64,000 nucleotides of DNA from Panaeolus papilionaceus. Its lineage: Eukaryota > Basidiomycota > Agaricomycetes > Agaricales. The stretch spans positions 558,001-622,000 of the forward strand of contig JADNRZ010000005.1 in assembly GCA_015501605.1 (NCBI GenBank). The letters are read 5' to 3'. Below, piece by piece: positions 48,581-60,407 of the stretch. The translations under genes were made by a program, and so were the position numbers. The notes beneath the pieces were generated by a model. It was not told the DNA's origin and did not search any database. It saw only the letters and a list, made by a program, of their open reading frames with translations. Each line of letters opens with the position of its first letter. The stretch's first letter is position 1.

Positions 48581-49206
48581 TGTGAATGGTCTGTAGAATC
48601 AGTGATAATACGCAACCTCGAACAGAATGATGCTGATTGAGTAGAAGCACTCTGCCAAGCGCCCTCGCGTACAGTTTGAACTTCTGCATTCATAAATTCG
48701 ACAAGTCAGCAAGTGAACATTTTGGCATTTGTCGTGCTCGCTTAAGTTTGCTTCTGGGACTTCTGAATTGTATGAATTGCTATCGTTTAGGCACCTGATA
48801 GGTACACCATGAAGCTACTATTTTATTGGACAGGAATATGTCCCCAAATAAGCAGACCACAGGCAACTATGCGCCCAGAGGCTAGTACTAGTAGTAAGAA
48901 TCAGACTCCTCATCAGAAAGAAAAGATACTTCCTCCTCCAAATTTCGACATGAAAACCATGTCGATCCCTGGTCAGTAGGTTTTACGAAGTGCACAAAAC
49001 CATCCCACATCACCTCTTGCACCACATCCTGCAAAAGCATAACCACCTCGTCGGCGACGTTCTGACAGCGTCGAATGTCGATTCAAGATATCGGCTTCAT
49101 ATACCTTGATCTAAGCTGGATGAACTTCTGTAATTTGATATGATGGATAGCCGTAGTTTGGCGATAGAGTGGGTCCAAGTCGAAGTCATACCGACTGAGG
49201 CCAAAA
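48581..49206. other. intergenic between the membrane-protein gene and the F-box pseudogene
   Basis: No gene is supported. The part adjoining 49206 may hold further 3' remnants of the F-box pseudogene. Confidence 0.45.
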
Positions 49207-50680
49207 TTAACGTTTTCGAATGTCATGTGCGCTACTCATGAAAGGTATCGCGGCGTCAAGGCGAAGGCCGCCCGGGTCCAATGAATGTAATTGAAGGACA
49301 GTCGTTGGGTTCATCTCGGGGGTCAAGTTTCGCAGGTTCGAACTCTCGAAGATGACGTCGAAATAGTCAAAGACGCTGTCCTTCGTCAGGGTGATCGAGG
49401 ACAACGATGGTGCGTCTCGCAGGATCGTAAACGAGGGGGTTGGTATAAGAGCGGCTAATTTGATCAAGTGGAGATCGTTTAAAGAGAAGGGAGTAATCAG
49501 GGCGCCCATAGAGGCGGGATCACCTGCTAACGACGGAAGAGTAATGTTCAATAAATTGCCGAATGTCTTACCATGGAATTTCGTATGTTCCCAACGTGCT
49601 GAAACCTCTAAAATAGAAGTATGGCGTCGGCCGTCGATTTCGACCTTTGTGATCTCAAGCTCATGCAATGATGGGAGCCGGGGGTTAACAATATCACAGG
49701 GAGAACTTCGCAACGGGTCACAAAACCAGGCCAGATTCAGAGCTGTTGTGAATTGTGAGACAGAAGCTGTGCCATTGATGGATCCGTGCAGATGAACCTA
49801 GTCTCGGCAGAAGCGTGGAGAGGAAGATGAGTGAGCACAATTGTGAAATTGCGCAGTCCATCTTTTATCTCGAAGGTATGAAGATGACCGAGTAAGACAA
49901 CTCGCCCTTCTCCAACCTTGGTGCCAAATGCGTTGGGAAGGCGAATAAGTAAAACCAGTTCCTCGAGATGCGGCATGCGGTCAAGAGCGTCGAAGAAGTC
50001 AGACCATGTGCCCGGTCCCGCACGAAACTCCCAGTTTGTGAGTTTCAGAGATGTGAACCTAGTCAAAATACATGGTATGTAGTTAATCCGAAGTGATGAA
50101 GGCGATGAGCTCCTTTTTCGAGTGGACGTGTCAGTGATGTCATAGCAGGAATTCAGGAAGGGTCGCCTTCTAAGACCAGAGACTCCAGATGGGGTGCAGC
50201 AATGTTGTTCATGCTATCGATGATACGGTTTCTTGTCGTGACGGGGTTCTCCAGAGACACCCGCAAGTCCCTAAATCGATCCAGCTGTGGGAGCAAGTTA
50301 AATAGCATGGCTTGTGCCTCATTATTGACACTACGAGGAACAGTGACGGAGATAGGAAATCTCCTTGCCCTCTCCAGGAGTGTGGTTGCATATACAAGTA
50401 ATGGTAGGTTGATATCAGTCCATAATTGAGCATCCTTTAGTACCGCGACCCTCCAATGATGACAGACATTTAACACAATCACCCACCCAACAGTTGGAAG
50501 AACCCATCAGGGTAAGGATAGGTGGTGGGCCATATGTTTGAGAGGTGACGGAAAACTTCAGACAGTAATGCCGGAGGCAAATTTAAAACATGCCCCTGTT
50601 CATTCCTTAAGTTTTGGGTTGTTGAATTTCTTAAAGTGTTCCTCAACCTGGGCGTCAATCTTCAACTGGCTTTCACCCAT
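49207..50680 (-). pseudogene. F-box/LRR-type gene broken by frameshifts
   Basis: From an ATG at 50680 the frame reads an Agaricomycete F-box head (Ile-Asp-Ala-Gln-Val-Glu-Glu-His), then breaks near 50605-50617. The F-box proper (Leu-Pro-Pro-Ala-Leu-Leu-Ser-Glu-Val-Phe-Arg-His-Leu) is in a second frame up to about 50490. The third piece (Gly-Trp-Val-Ile-Val-Leu-Asn-Val-Cys-His-His-Trp-Arg) is in another. Further shifts lie near 50150-50165 (after Leu-Glu-Gly-Asp) and 49736-49746. The leucine-rich part then runs to a stop at 49207. None of the junctions has splice sites of normal intron size, so I read this as a decaying gene. Assembly indels are the alternative, though the other recognised genes here are mostly in frame. 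Confidence 0.6.
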
Positions 50681-50870
50681 GATTTTGTCTACTAATTGAA
50701 TTCATAGTGGTGCGATTAGTGAAGGATGAATAAATCTAAGGATAATAAGGTTGCTTACCGGTGCTCAACATGCTTGATATCAAGCAAACAAGATGAGTTC
50801 GTGTGTCAAGATGTCGTTCCAAATCAAAATCTCATTCACAGCCACGCCCTTCACCCAAACGTGACAAGCC

Positions 50871-50897
50871 CGCATCAGCAAACTGTCCATTCACATT
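50871..50897 (+). repeat. left terminal inverted repeat
   Basis: This pairs with 51261-51288 over about 27 bp with a few mismatches and one or two single-base gaps. Confidence 0.6.
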
Positions 50898-51260
50898 TGA
50901 GGTTTCGTGCGTTTTTTAGGATTTTTTGGTTTTCAAAAACCTCTAAACTCATAAAACCATTTCAACTCTTAAAACCTACCACATAAATCAATAGCAGGTA
51001 ATTTTAGCGATTTTGTATTGAATATGACTACTTTAGCGACTAGATTTTAATTATACCGCCCATCTTGCCTGTAATTTAGATTTATTTTGTAGATATTTTT
51101 TATGAGTTTTCCGAGTTTTCTAGAGGTTTTAGGGGTTTTGACTTAGATTAAAATATTTAGGCTAGAGATGGTTTTTAGAAAAACATACATGGGTTTTTAG
51201 GTTTCGGGTTTTTACGGTTTTTTCTATTTCTAAGCGGTTTTCAGTATTTTAAAAACCGAA

Positions 51261-51288
51261 AAATGTGAACGGACGAGTTCCTGATGCG
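51261..51288 (-). repeat. right terminal inverted repeat
   Basis: This is the reverse complement partner of 50871-50897. The AAATGTGAACGGACGAG..CTGATGCG core is conserved. Confidence 0.6.
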
Positions 51289-51505
51289 TGACTCGTGATA
51301 TTGACTCATTAGGACTGTTCAGCGAAGTCGACGACTCGAGAGTTTGCGTCCTACCTACACATCATACTACCACGCTTCGATTTGCCCAAAGATTTCAATA
51401 GGAAAATAAAAATCCTAGAATTAAAGCGTAAATTACGTATAAACAATCTGGCTTGGTCTGCATTGATACTGACAAGCTCCAGGGTCTGTTATAAAGCTGG
51501 CAGTG

Positions 51506-52955
51506 ATGGCTCCGGCGGTTGAAATACAAGATATCGTAGACCTTATCGTTGACCATTTCGTTGATAATATCAAGACATGGTGCCTGGACGGGAGATTACC
51601 CTACCGATTGACTTATCCTACCTCAGTCTGGTTACAGGAACTCAAGGAATGTGCACTGATCAACAAAGCGTTCGCCTACTCCTCACAGAAATACCTGTTT
51701 TCCAAGATTAGAATCAAAGGGGAATACATCCCAGAGATCTACAATATACCAGTTACAGAAAGAACTTCCCCTGCTCGGGCACCAGTTTTGGACAAGGCCT
51801 CCGATCGTTCAATCGATAATCTGCTTGCCATCCTCGACCACAAATCATACCTTGCCACACACATTCACACCATAGATACATATTCAGAGTTTGGGTATTT
51901 GGTTCAACTTCACCCCCCCTTGAAGCGCCTTCTTGGAAAGTTGTTGAGCCATGGAAACCCTCGAAACCTGTCGATCTTCGCTCAAGATAAACACAACCCC
52001 AAACAACCACTACCAGACTATTCCTTCCAGAAGGATATTGCTGTTCATTTGCAAGTTTTAAAATGCGACCTTATGGAAATGATACCCATTTCATTTATTG
52101 CCAGCAACCCCAATTTAACGACATTGAAATTGGCGGATTGTTCAGGAAAGATGGATGATCACTATGTTGCGGGTGGATCCCGGCCGAGATTGAAGAGCCT
52201 GGTGCTCGAGGAATCGTGGTCGGTGCTAGAAAGTCTTCTAGGAAAACGTGGAGTGCCAACAGGCATCCTGTCGCCGATTGACTTTTCTCACCTGGTGAAT
52301 TTACGACTCTTTCCTTCGGCCAGCCCAGAAGATGTACGATCAGTGCAGCGCCTTCTCTCCATCGCTGGCCAATCTCTGAAGACGCTGACCATGTCGACGT
52401 TTCTTTTTGGTACGTCGTGCCTCGAATCTGAATGCCCTGACATAATTTATATCATGCTCACAATCCTCGATAGAGGCTACATCGTATATAAGTGCCCTCG
52501 ACCTCTCTGCATGCGACGATTTGCATACAGCCAGGCTTTTGGCGGCGATCAATGATACGAACAGCAACTCAGATTCATTCCACAAGCTCAATGACACACT
52601 CATCACCTTCCCCTCTCCAAATGTCATTCGCTATCTCGATATAGATGTCTACCTGGGCATTAGCAGCACCCTCCGAGGTCAGGTGTATGCATCACTTTCC
52701 TGGGAAACACTAGATAAAAGGTTACACCATATTGTGTCCGCCACTAAAGCAAACCAGGTTGTTTGCCAGGTGTTTATCCGCTTCTTTCGAGGGCACTTGG
52801 ACAGAACAGAAGAAAATATGGACATCGCTACTCAAGAGTGTCAACAATTGGTCGAAGATTTAAAGGACAAGCGCTTCCAGTTGACCAGTGCTATACCTAG
52901 TGACAGGATTGTTTTTAAGATTAGCCATACCTTCGACGTCGACTACTTGCTTTGA
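51506..52955 (+). CDS. F-box-like protein (461 residues)
   Basis: Exons 51506-52409 and 52474-52955 are separated by a 64-nt intron (GTACGT..GATAG) and keep frame. The N-terminus has a degenerate F-box: Glu-Ile-Gln-Asp-Ile-Val-Asp-Leu-Ile-Val-Asp-His-Phe, then Leu-Lys-Glu-Cys-Ala-Leu-Ile-Asn-Lys-Ala-Phe and Tyr-Leu-Phe-Ser-Lys-Ile. Leucine-rich segments follow (Asn-Pro-Asn-Leu-Thr-Thr-Leu-Lys-Leu). It ends Asp-Val-Asp-Tyr-Leu-Leu. A non-ATG codon directly precedes the ATG at 51506, which I take as the start. Role presumed as a ubiquitin-ligase adaptor, target unknown. Confidence 0.8.
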
Positions 52956-53316
52956 GCCCTTTAGTACCTTGCTTTTGGTGGTTTGATTTTTATGCTAGTA
53001 GTCCTACTTGTCCGCGAGTATTAGGGTCTTTAGTGATAGCTGTGATACTGGTTGATTTGCATGGCAGATAGCAAAACTGATCAGGACAGAGGTATAAGCA
53101 CCTTTGTTTAATTTTCAATACAGTGTACACCAGCGCTACACAAAGTCGAATCTTAAAAGAGGACAGGTTTAATTCACCGAACAACTTGAACAAGTGAGAA
53201 CCTGTGAGAACTGACCTGGCTTTCAGAGTTTGTACATATTATGACTTGCTTGGCAAATAACGAAGTGACGCTTGTGGAGGTTTCAACTTTCTGCTTTATT
53301 ATACTTTCGTATTCCT
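52956..53316. other. intergenic, F-box to NUP96
   Basis: This is the 3' flank of the F-box-like gene and the short promoter of the nucleoporin gene. There is no GLFG-repeat or other coding sequence here, which matters for the missing Nup98 half. Confidence 0.5.
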
Positions 53317-56300
53317 ATGGCGCGCTTCACTGCTTTGGCCAGCGACGACAGCAGCAGTGATGAAGAAACACCTCAGGTTGTCAGTGCGCAGGCAGTAAAA
53401 AAGTCGCCACAGCCTGCATCTAGCGAACCTGAAGTAGATCACGACTCGGACGAGGATGAGGAAGCGGAGGTTGAGGAGGAGAGCTCGAGTTCAGACTCGG
53501 AATCATCAGAAATGGACCCGGACGAGCTTTTAAGCTCACCACCACGTAGAGCTGCTAGACGAACTGGGAGGAACGCGTTGGTGGAAGATGAAAACGGAGA
53601 AATTCAGTTCGCGCATGAAGCGGATAGGGAAGGATCCCCAGCATCTCAATCGTCCGGCTCACGATCACCAGCAGCGGAGCAGACAAGAGAAAGGTATCGG
53701 GGAAATCCAACAGTAATTCCATGGGCGCAGCGAGTAGGTGTCGATGCCCAGAAGATGCATGTGATGCAAACGGCATTGTTCAGAATGCCCGAAGAAGCTG
53801 CTGCCTTGAAAGAAATGAACGACACCAATCGCGTCAGCGCTTCGCGCATTAAACTAGATCTGGCAGGAAAGGTTTCTGGAGTAGGAAGGAAGCATAGTCG
53901 AGAATCAGACCACGATGCAATGAGAAATGATTCAAGAGAGGTCAGTCAACTGGTGATTTGTCTGGTTTGTGAATTAATTCATAATATATACCTGTGCAGC
54001 GTGCTTCATTTGCTCACGACATTGAGCCTGCTCTGTATCGACCATCAAGGAAATATGCTCGTGTTGAAATTACTTCATCAATAGCAAATGGGCAAGAAGG
54101 TTCTTACTTTGACGCCGGCCTTGCTTTAGGACGTTCCTTTAGAGTGAGTTGGGGGCCCGGTGGCAAATTGGTCCATCTTGGGAGCATATGTGGTCCTTTA
54201 CAAAAACCGTAAGATATCTCGCGGTGACGCTATATTTTTTGACTGTTCAACTTATCCTGTCTTTTCCTCAGTACCACAACGGCAAATTCATCAGTAATAA
54301 CAATAACACTAACATTATCTTCACTTCGACCACCAGATTTGGAGGTTAATAATCGCTCAGCCACTCCCTCAGAACTTGCAGGGAAGCTTTTACAGCATCA
54401 CCTGAGCCACACAACCATTAACCGTGACGAATCTGGCGTTCCTTACGCACTTCCAACCTCCATCTCATCGCCACCCCCTCCATTATCTCATACATTATCC
54501 GCGGCCCCTGCTTCATTGGCTGATCCGCTAAACTTTGCATCGTTTGCTTCTCTTTTCCCGTCTCTTGAAACAACAAGTCCAGCACCCATTTTCCGCCTTG
54601 GACGTGTTCTCTTCGACTCATTAAACCTCAACTTGTCTTCATCGCGGTCCACAGCTTCCTCAATCACACCAAACATTAAAGAGCGCGTCTTGGTCCTCAG
54701 GAGGAAAGCAGCGCTTGGAAAATGGCTAGAGGAAGTGGTTAGACTCATTGTGGAAGGCGACCTCCGTGTCGAAGTAAACGGGTCAAATGGTAATGATATT
54801 CATTGAAGTCCATCATCATTTCCTAACAACATTTCAGCTGCCTACACGCCTGCAGATGCCGCTTTCACCCATCTGACTGGTCATCAAATTAGCGAGGCGT
54901 GCACCGCGGCGGCTAACGGGGGTTATCCGAAGCTTTCAACACTAATCAGCCAAGCTGGGGGTGATGACCTCTTCAAAGACGACATCATTGGACAGATTGA
55001 AATTTGGAAATCTGAAAAGCTTGCGCCAGGCTCAAATACCTTCGGAAGCAAGGATAGTGGACTAGTAAACCGAGGAGTATGGAAAATTTACCACCTCCTC
55101 GCGGGTCTAATTACCTATGACGAAAACGAGGGAAGAAGCGCAGATAACATCTGGGTTGGTCTGGATTGGAAACGCGTCTTTGGCCTCTGTTTGTGGTACG
55201 GAACGAGCCTGGATCAATCCGTAGCTGATGCAGTCGATGCGTATGAGCGATTGATCAAGCAGAGTACCTCAGATGTTTCGTCTGTTCCGAAACTCAATCA
55301 AGTTGCCAGACCATTACCACGCTGGACACAAACCACATCGGCAACCGCTGCTTCAAGTTTGGCCTTAGTTCCTGCACGGTCATATCTGTTTTCTGGCTCC
55401 TCTGACGCAAGCAGTTCTCAGCCTGAGGATCCTCTATATGCCCTCATCAAATTGTACGCCGACCCAGCGCTTTCCTTGTCTAATGCTCTTAACCCTCGTT
55501 CCTTCGCCCCAACCGTCATGGACTGGGGTATTGGAATGTGTTGGCATTTATACATCGTTCTATCCCGTGTCATGCGCGTCCGCGACTTTGCCGACCGTCA
55601 AGAAGGAGTGAAAATGCCCAAACCCACGCAGTCCCGACCTCGTGCTAGTGTGGCGAGAGGAAACGACGATGACGACGACGAAGTTGAGAGAGTTGAAGGT
55701 CATAGTCCTACTGCTGATTTGTTGGCTAGTTCGTATGCCTTCGAATTGGAAAGCTGGGGCATGATCCAGGAAGCTGCATTCGTTCTGTTGCATCTGGAAG
55801 GCAGTGTTGGGTAAGTCTTGCTCTGTTTCTTTGTCTATAGACATTGATAATATTTCTGCTTTTTTCAGTCGTGAGAAAGCTATCAAAGATTTGTTGGCAA
55901 GATCGGCAGCACGGCTAGATGATTGGATATCGTCCGGTCTTGTTGGTAGCCTCAAGTTACCTGCCACCTGGATCGACGAAGCCAAGGTTGGTTAGCCTAT
56001 CAATTTCCAAAAATAAATCTGACACAATTTCTAGGCTATGTATCAATTGGATTGCGGGAATGTATACGCCGCGTATGAATTGTACCTCACCGCCCAGCTC
56101 TACAACTCAGCACATAACATCGCCTTGTACGATCTTGCACCTGATGCTATCATCCGGAAGGATTTGGAACTCTTGCGCAGTCTCTTCGCACCGTTCGATT
56201 TGGACGGAAGGAGAGACAAAATTGAATCGTGGTTCGTTCGTGGAAAGGTGCGAAGGAGTTTCCATGTTGTTTTCCCGAGTCATTATGCTGATATCGGCGC

Positions 56301-56736
56301 TCGATGTAGATCTATCTGGATTATGTCAACATCATGACTCGCCTGCCAAAACTGTTGGACGAGGTTGCGGCTGAGCAGGAAGATCGAGAAACCGTCCTTG
56401 ACGCGACACAAGCAGATGAAATTGAAGACCTCTCCAAGCGCATTCCAAAAATACTTGCCCTTCTACCGGATATTCTTCATCGTGACAGGGCGGTGGATGA
56501 CCGACATGTCGCAGCGTTGGAGGAAATGTCTAAAGACCTGCTCAAACTTCTGGAAAGATCTAAACCCTTGCTTCTGGTACGCCTTTATGATTGTACCGGT
56601 TCAACTGACTCATTGGATCTTTCTATTTTAGTCACAGATACAACAACCAACGCTCAACATGCTCGATGGAGCAGCTAAAATCAACCTCGTGAAAGGAGTT
56701 GGCCTTGCAAGATTCCTGCACGCGATCGAGGCGTGA
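53317..56736 (+). CDS. NUP96: nucleoporin Nup96 / Nup145C type (stand-alone)
   Basis: About nine exons. The start MARFTALASDDSSSDEE leads into a long acidic Ser-rich head (to about residue 75). The Nup96 signature follows: Ala-His-Asp-Ile-Glu-Pro and Leu-Gly-Arg-Ser-Phe-Arg-Val-Ser-Trp-Gly-Pro-Gly-Gly-Lys-Leu-Val-His-Leu-Gly. After that comes the alpha-solenoid 'nuclear protein 96' domain (Ala-Phe-Thr-His-Leu-Thr-Gly-His-Gln; Val-Trp-Lys-Ile-Tyr-His-Leu-Leu-Ala-Gly). The last exon ends His-Ala-Ile-Glu-Ala. Nup96 belongs to the Y-shaped Nup84/Nup107 scaffold of the nuclear pore. In yeasts and animals it is made by self-cleavage of a Nup98-Nup96 precursor. Here no Nup98 part precedes it. Confidence 0.88.
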
Positions 56737-59647
56737 TCTGACAGGTGACACCGTCATCTTCTGGGGTTTTAATGTTGTTTTTTCGTCGACTAATACCATT
56801 CACTTACTTGCATATATTCTATGCTATGTTGACATGCTTGTACTTTAGGACTGCCTTTCTGTATTCCCTTGCTGCTGTTGCCTACCCCCTTGAACCCTTG
56901 CCACGGGTATCATAAATGACACGATGATAGTAACCTCTGGACCCGCCCCTTCCGATTTAAATCATTTTTTCCCGACGTCGCTTGGTTATGGTTTATAATT
57001 TATGTGGAATTCTGCTCGGGTACGCCAATTGACATCTCACTTCGAGAATTTCCGCTTTTTACCCGTTGAGCATACTGAGGTGAATGGATATTCAGGAAAG
57101 AATGAAACGAGAAGCAGACGAAATTCAACCCTCCTGGATGAAGGATTTCTTATTAGATTCTATGGTCTATGAATAACCGTAAACGTGACAAGTATAAGTT
57201 ATTAGGAGGGTTTTGATGAGGCAGCGTTCATAGCAACGGGTACCACTTCGGGTGTTGGGGCCTTGCACAATCCACTATTTTTCCACCCCCTCACCCAAGG
57301 TCATCTCAACTGGTGCAGGGTGATACTCGGAGGACAGTGAGTCGGTGTACCGAAGCCTTTGGCATGAGAACTTTTTCTATAACTCTCGACGTCTCACCGA
57401 GCTGTGTCCTCTCCGATTTTTAATTGAATCTTAACACCCGTGGACAAATGCCCTTGCACACCTGGGACCCAGACCCAAGAACAGACGAACGGTTTTAAAT
57501 TGTAGTACTGCCGCTAGGTAAGTTTATTCATCCACATATTTTCCTGGTTGTACTTGCGTTGTACACCACAAGCCTTCATACACAACCGTTCCACAGCCAT
57601 CGAACGCCGGAAGATGCCAATAAACTCAAGCCTCGGCCCGGGTTGCGTCAAGTTCTATAGATAGGGGTCGAGCGACGCGTGGAGATTTGTTCAACGTCAT
57701 ACAGGTATGGATCCGCAGTCATTGATTGGGGTATATCAATTAGCGCCAGGTGCAATTAATAAACCGAGTTCCGAGAAACAGTCTTGTACAGAGTGTTTGG
57801 GCCATCGATCAGGGGTAACTTGCACAAGGCTGCAGGAGTTCAATGGCTAGGGAAGCGATTCCTCGAATAATAGCATTTACTAGTCACTGAACATTGTATG
57901 GTTTTACGAGTTTCAACCCCCTCCTGTGATTACTGTTGCTTGAATTTAGAGCTATTCATTCCATGCCGCCCTGTTCCAATGATTTGAAGGTTCATTTTTC
58001 ATAATGGGTCTATCGAGTTACTAAGACACATGACTGTTGTAGTGTTACGCATTTTGTATTGCTGTCAAACTTAGGCTGAAATCTCTGAAAATAAGAGTAT
58101 GGCTCAATGACAACATGATGGAGAAAGACACCACCACTTCGAATGGTAGGCACTGTCCGGCATTATTCCACGCAATCATTCTGCCGAAACCAAATCCTAT
58201 TCTTACGTTTAGAAATTACGGACTAAAGACAAATGCAATCTCACATCCTGCTAGCCTGAGGATTCCGCAGCTCTTTTGCTTACCATACGGGAACTCGCAC
58301 ATAGCACTTTGATCGCACCCTATAACCACTGCTTGATCTCGAAGGTTCTAAATGACAAGCGCTCTTCGTAATTGAGACGCGAGAGAGAGAGACGTGTCTG
58401 ATCCCAAGTCATACACGTTCCAAACAAACATAATTGCCGAACAGCGCGAGAAGACGCTTTCAGGTGAGATAGCTAAGCTAGAGATGCACTGGAAGACCCT
58501 TGCTTGACATGTGTACACAGATTTATACATTTTATCGTATGTCATGTAAGGGTATGTCAGGAACTCATGCGCGGAGGGCTCGGTGGGAGATCCTGAACTG
58601 AGCCTTGAGCGTGGTATTCGAGAACCAAAGACTACAACAACGGCCACGCAACGAAGGTACGTGTATTGTACACGAGATGCTATGCTATCTGTAACGCAGT
58701 AATTCATTACTATTAGAGGTCGCCTCATGTGCGCGTCATCGTTAGACATGCGGGGTAGTGGGACCAGTGGGCTGAATTTTCGAGCTTCGAAACTCCACCT
58801 AAAGGGATGTCTCACGTACCCTCCTTAATTTAGCTGCTAACTGCACTGCCTGAAAGCGTAATCAGGCTGCAGTAACAACCTGCTCACTAAAATGTAAGTT
58901 GTCAGGAGTCATATATTTTTAATGGAGACTTGGCGCTGTGTACATGTTCTTATTCAGCGAAGGGACACGGTGCTGGTGACGACAAATAAATAGACAAAAC
59001 TAGATCTATTTGTCAGGTATTATTTAAAGTTATAATACTACCTAATATTACAGCATGTTTATATAGGAGAGTAATAGGTGCATACGAAGAAGACGGAGGG
59101 TAATAAATATGTCGATGAGGAGTATTTCTATTGTGCAGATGTTTGTAACAAGTCATTGTTCGTTGTCCATAGATAAATAGGTAGAGGTTGTTAATAAACG
59201 TGCAGAGTCCGTGTTGAAATAACTAAGGTAAATAAAGATATTGTCTAAATAATAGTATCCAAGGAGAGAATCGAGAAGCGAAGGCACGGGGTGGTTAGAG
59301 GGTTGACTACGCCTTTGTAACATCCGTTAGGGTACCGAGGATGCGCTCCGATGGGGTGGTTTTGACACATCGATATGAATGCGTCGTGTTCACGACATTA
59401 GACACTCGTTAGAATGTACTCGAAAGAGCAAACCACGCCCCACGAAATTTGACAGATCTATCCGAGTATCGCGCTCCGCCGGACGAGCAGCGTGAGCAGA
59501 GGGCATCGACCAAACACCGATTCAAGTTAGGCGTACGGTAAGCCAGGGGGTATAAGGGTATCTCGGAGTGCCGGAAAAGGTTTTCCTGAATCGCACGTAT
59601 GTCCTTCGACACCAGGACGAAATAATGAAAATACCAGTGCGAAACAT
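56737..59647. other. intergenic, 2.9 kb
   Basis: I find no supported gene. The longest frame (58348-58815, minus, 155 codons) has a mixed translation without domain or splice support. 58900-59300 is AT-rich and probably 3' flank of the DUF6593 gene. Confidence 0.45.
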
Positions 59648-60407
59648 TTAGTCAATGTTACGCCCGCACTGGAGGAGGAAAGTTGCTGAAATAAGTGATT
59701 CGAGGAGTCCGAGCTGAAGGGCATCTTGTGTCACATCGAGAACGACGCTCCCATTCGAGCGTGTGATCCTCGCCAAAAATGCTGGTCGACTGCCGTGAGA
59801 GTACAGCTGTAAGAAAACAAACAAAGAGAAAAAATGTCAGTTTGAAAGTCGCAGAAAGAGGGCAAGACCGCGAAGAACATACATTAATCGATTTCTCTCT
59901 CGGTGTCCAGGTATATTGCACGCCGCGGATCGTTGTCATACGAGCGCTAGAAAAGGAAAGGCATCAGCGGCGATGTCGCGCGGGCATACGAAGAGCGAGA
60001 TGGCCAGGGCGCTACGCCCACCCCAACTGCCCCCGTGCAGAATAAACATCTACTCACGAGTTATCTGGCGTTAAACCCATCCAAGACCTCACATGCTGCT
60101 TCGCGAGTAGCCCTCGAATCTCAATAAATGGGTGGTTCTGCCACTCGATCAACGACACATTCTTCCCCTCACTGTTCTTGATGACGGTATATCCCGGCAT
60201 GTGGTTATCCGTTATGACACGGAAGTATGTCTGCGCTTGTGGTCCAATAACCGCGCAATTGAGGATGTTTGGGTTAAAATGAGTGAAATAAAAGGTGACG
60301 AGGTTGGCAGAGGATGCAGAGGGATAGGGAAGCGCGCCATAGACAGAAGGAGTACCATTGGCCTGGCCGAAGTTCCAGACGTCAAATGGGTTGGTTGCAG
60401 TGTACAT
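59648..60407 (-). CDS. DUF6593 domain protein (190 residues)
   Basis: Exons 60407-60058, 59946-59883 and 59806-59648 join in frame to 190 residues. The head is MYTATNPFDVWNFGQ. It is followed by Phe-Asn-Pro-Asn-Ile-Leu-Asn-Cys-Ala-Val-Ile-Gly-Pro and Gln-Thr-Tyr-Phe-Arg-Val. A later segment, Gly-Val-Gln-Tyr-Thr-Trp..Arg-Glu-Lys-Ser-Ile-Asn-Leu-Tyr, precedes Leu-Leu-Glu-Ser-Leu-Ile-Ser-Ala-Thr-Phe-Leu-Leu-Gln. This order is typical of the Agaricomycete DUF6593 family, a compact beta-rich domain of unknown function. No signal peptide or helix spans a membrane. A TATA-like element lies about 85 bp upstream. Confidence 0.8.

Larger units (their letters stand above)
50871..51288. mobile_element. 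MITE-like element, about 420 bp
   Basis: An AT-rich, non-coding segment is bounded by imperfect terminal inverted repeats: left CGCATCAGCAAACTGTCC.. and right, read on the other strand, CGCATCAGGAACTCGTCC.., both continuing into TTCACATTT. Inside, a subterminal pair also inverts: AAAACCTCT..AAACTCATAAAA at about 50940-50960 against its complement near 51100-51135. It has no transposase frame. This is the form of a non-autonomous DNA transposon (MITE). Target-site duplication is unclear. It sits 190 bp upstream of the F-box pseudogene start and 218 bp upstream of the next F-box gene. Confidence 0.6.

Noticed and set aside
58348..58815. 155-codon minus-strand open frame
   Set aside because: Composition looks random, with no splice sites, promoter or similarity.
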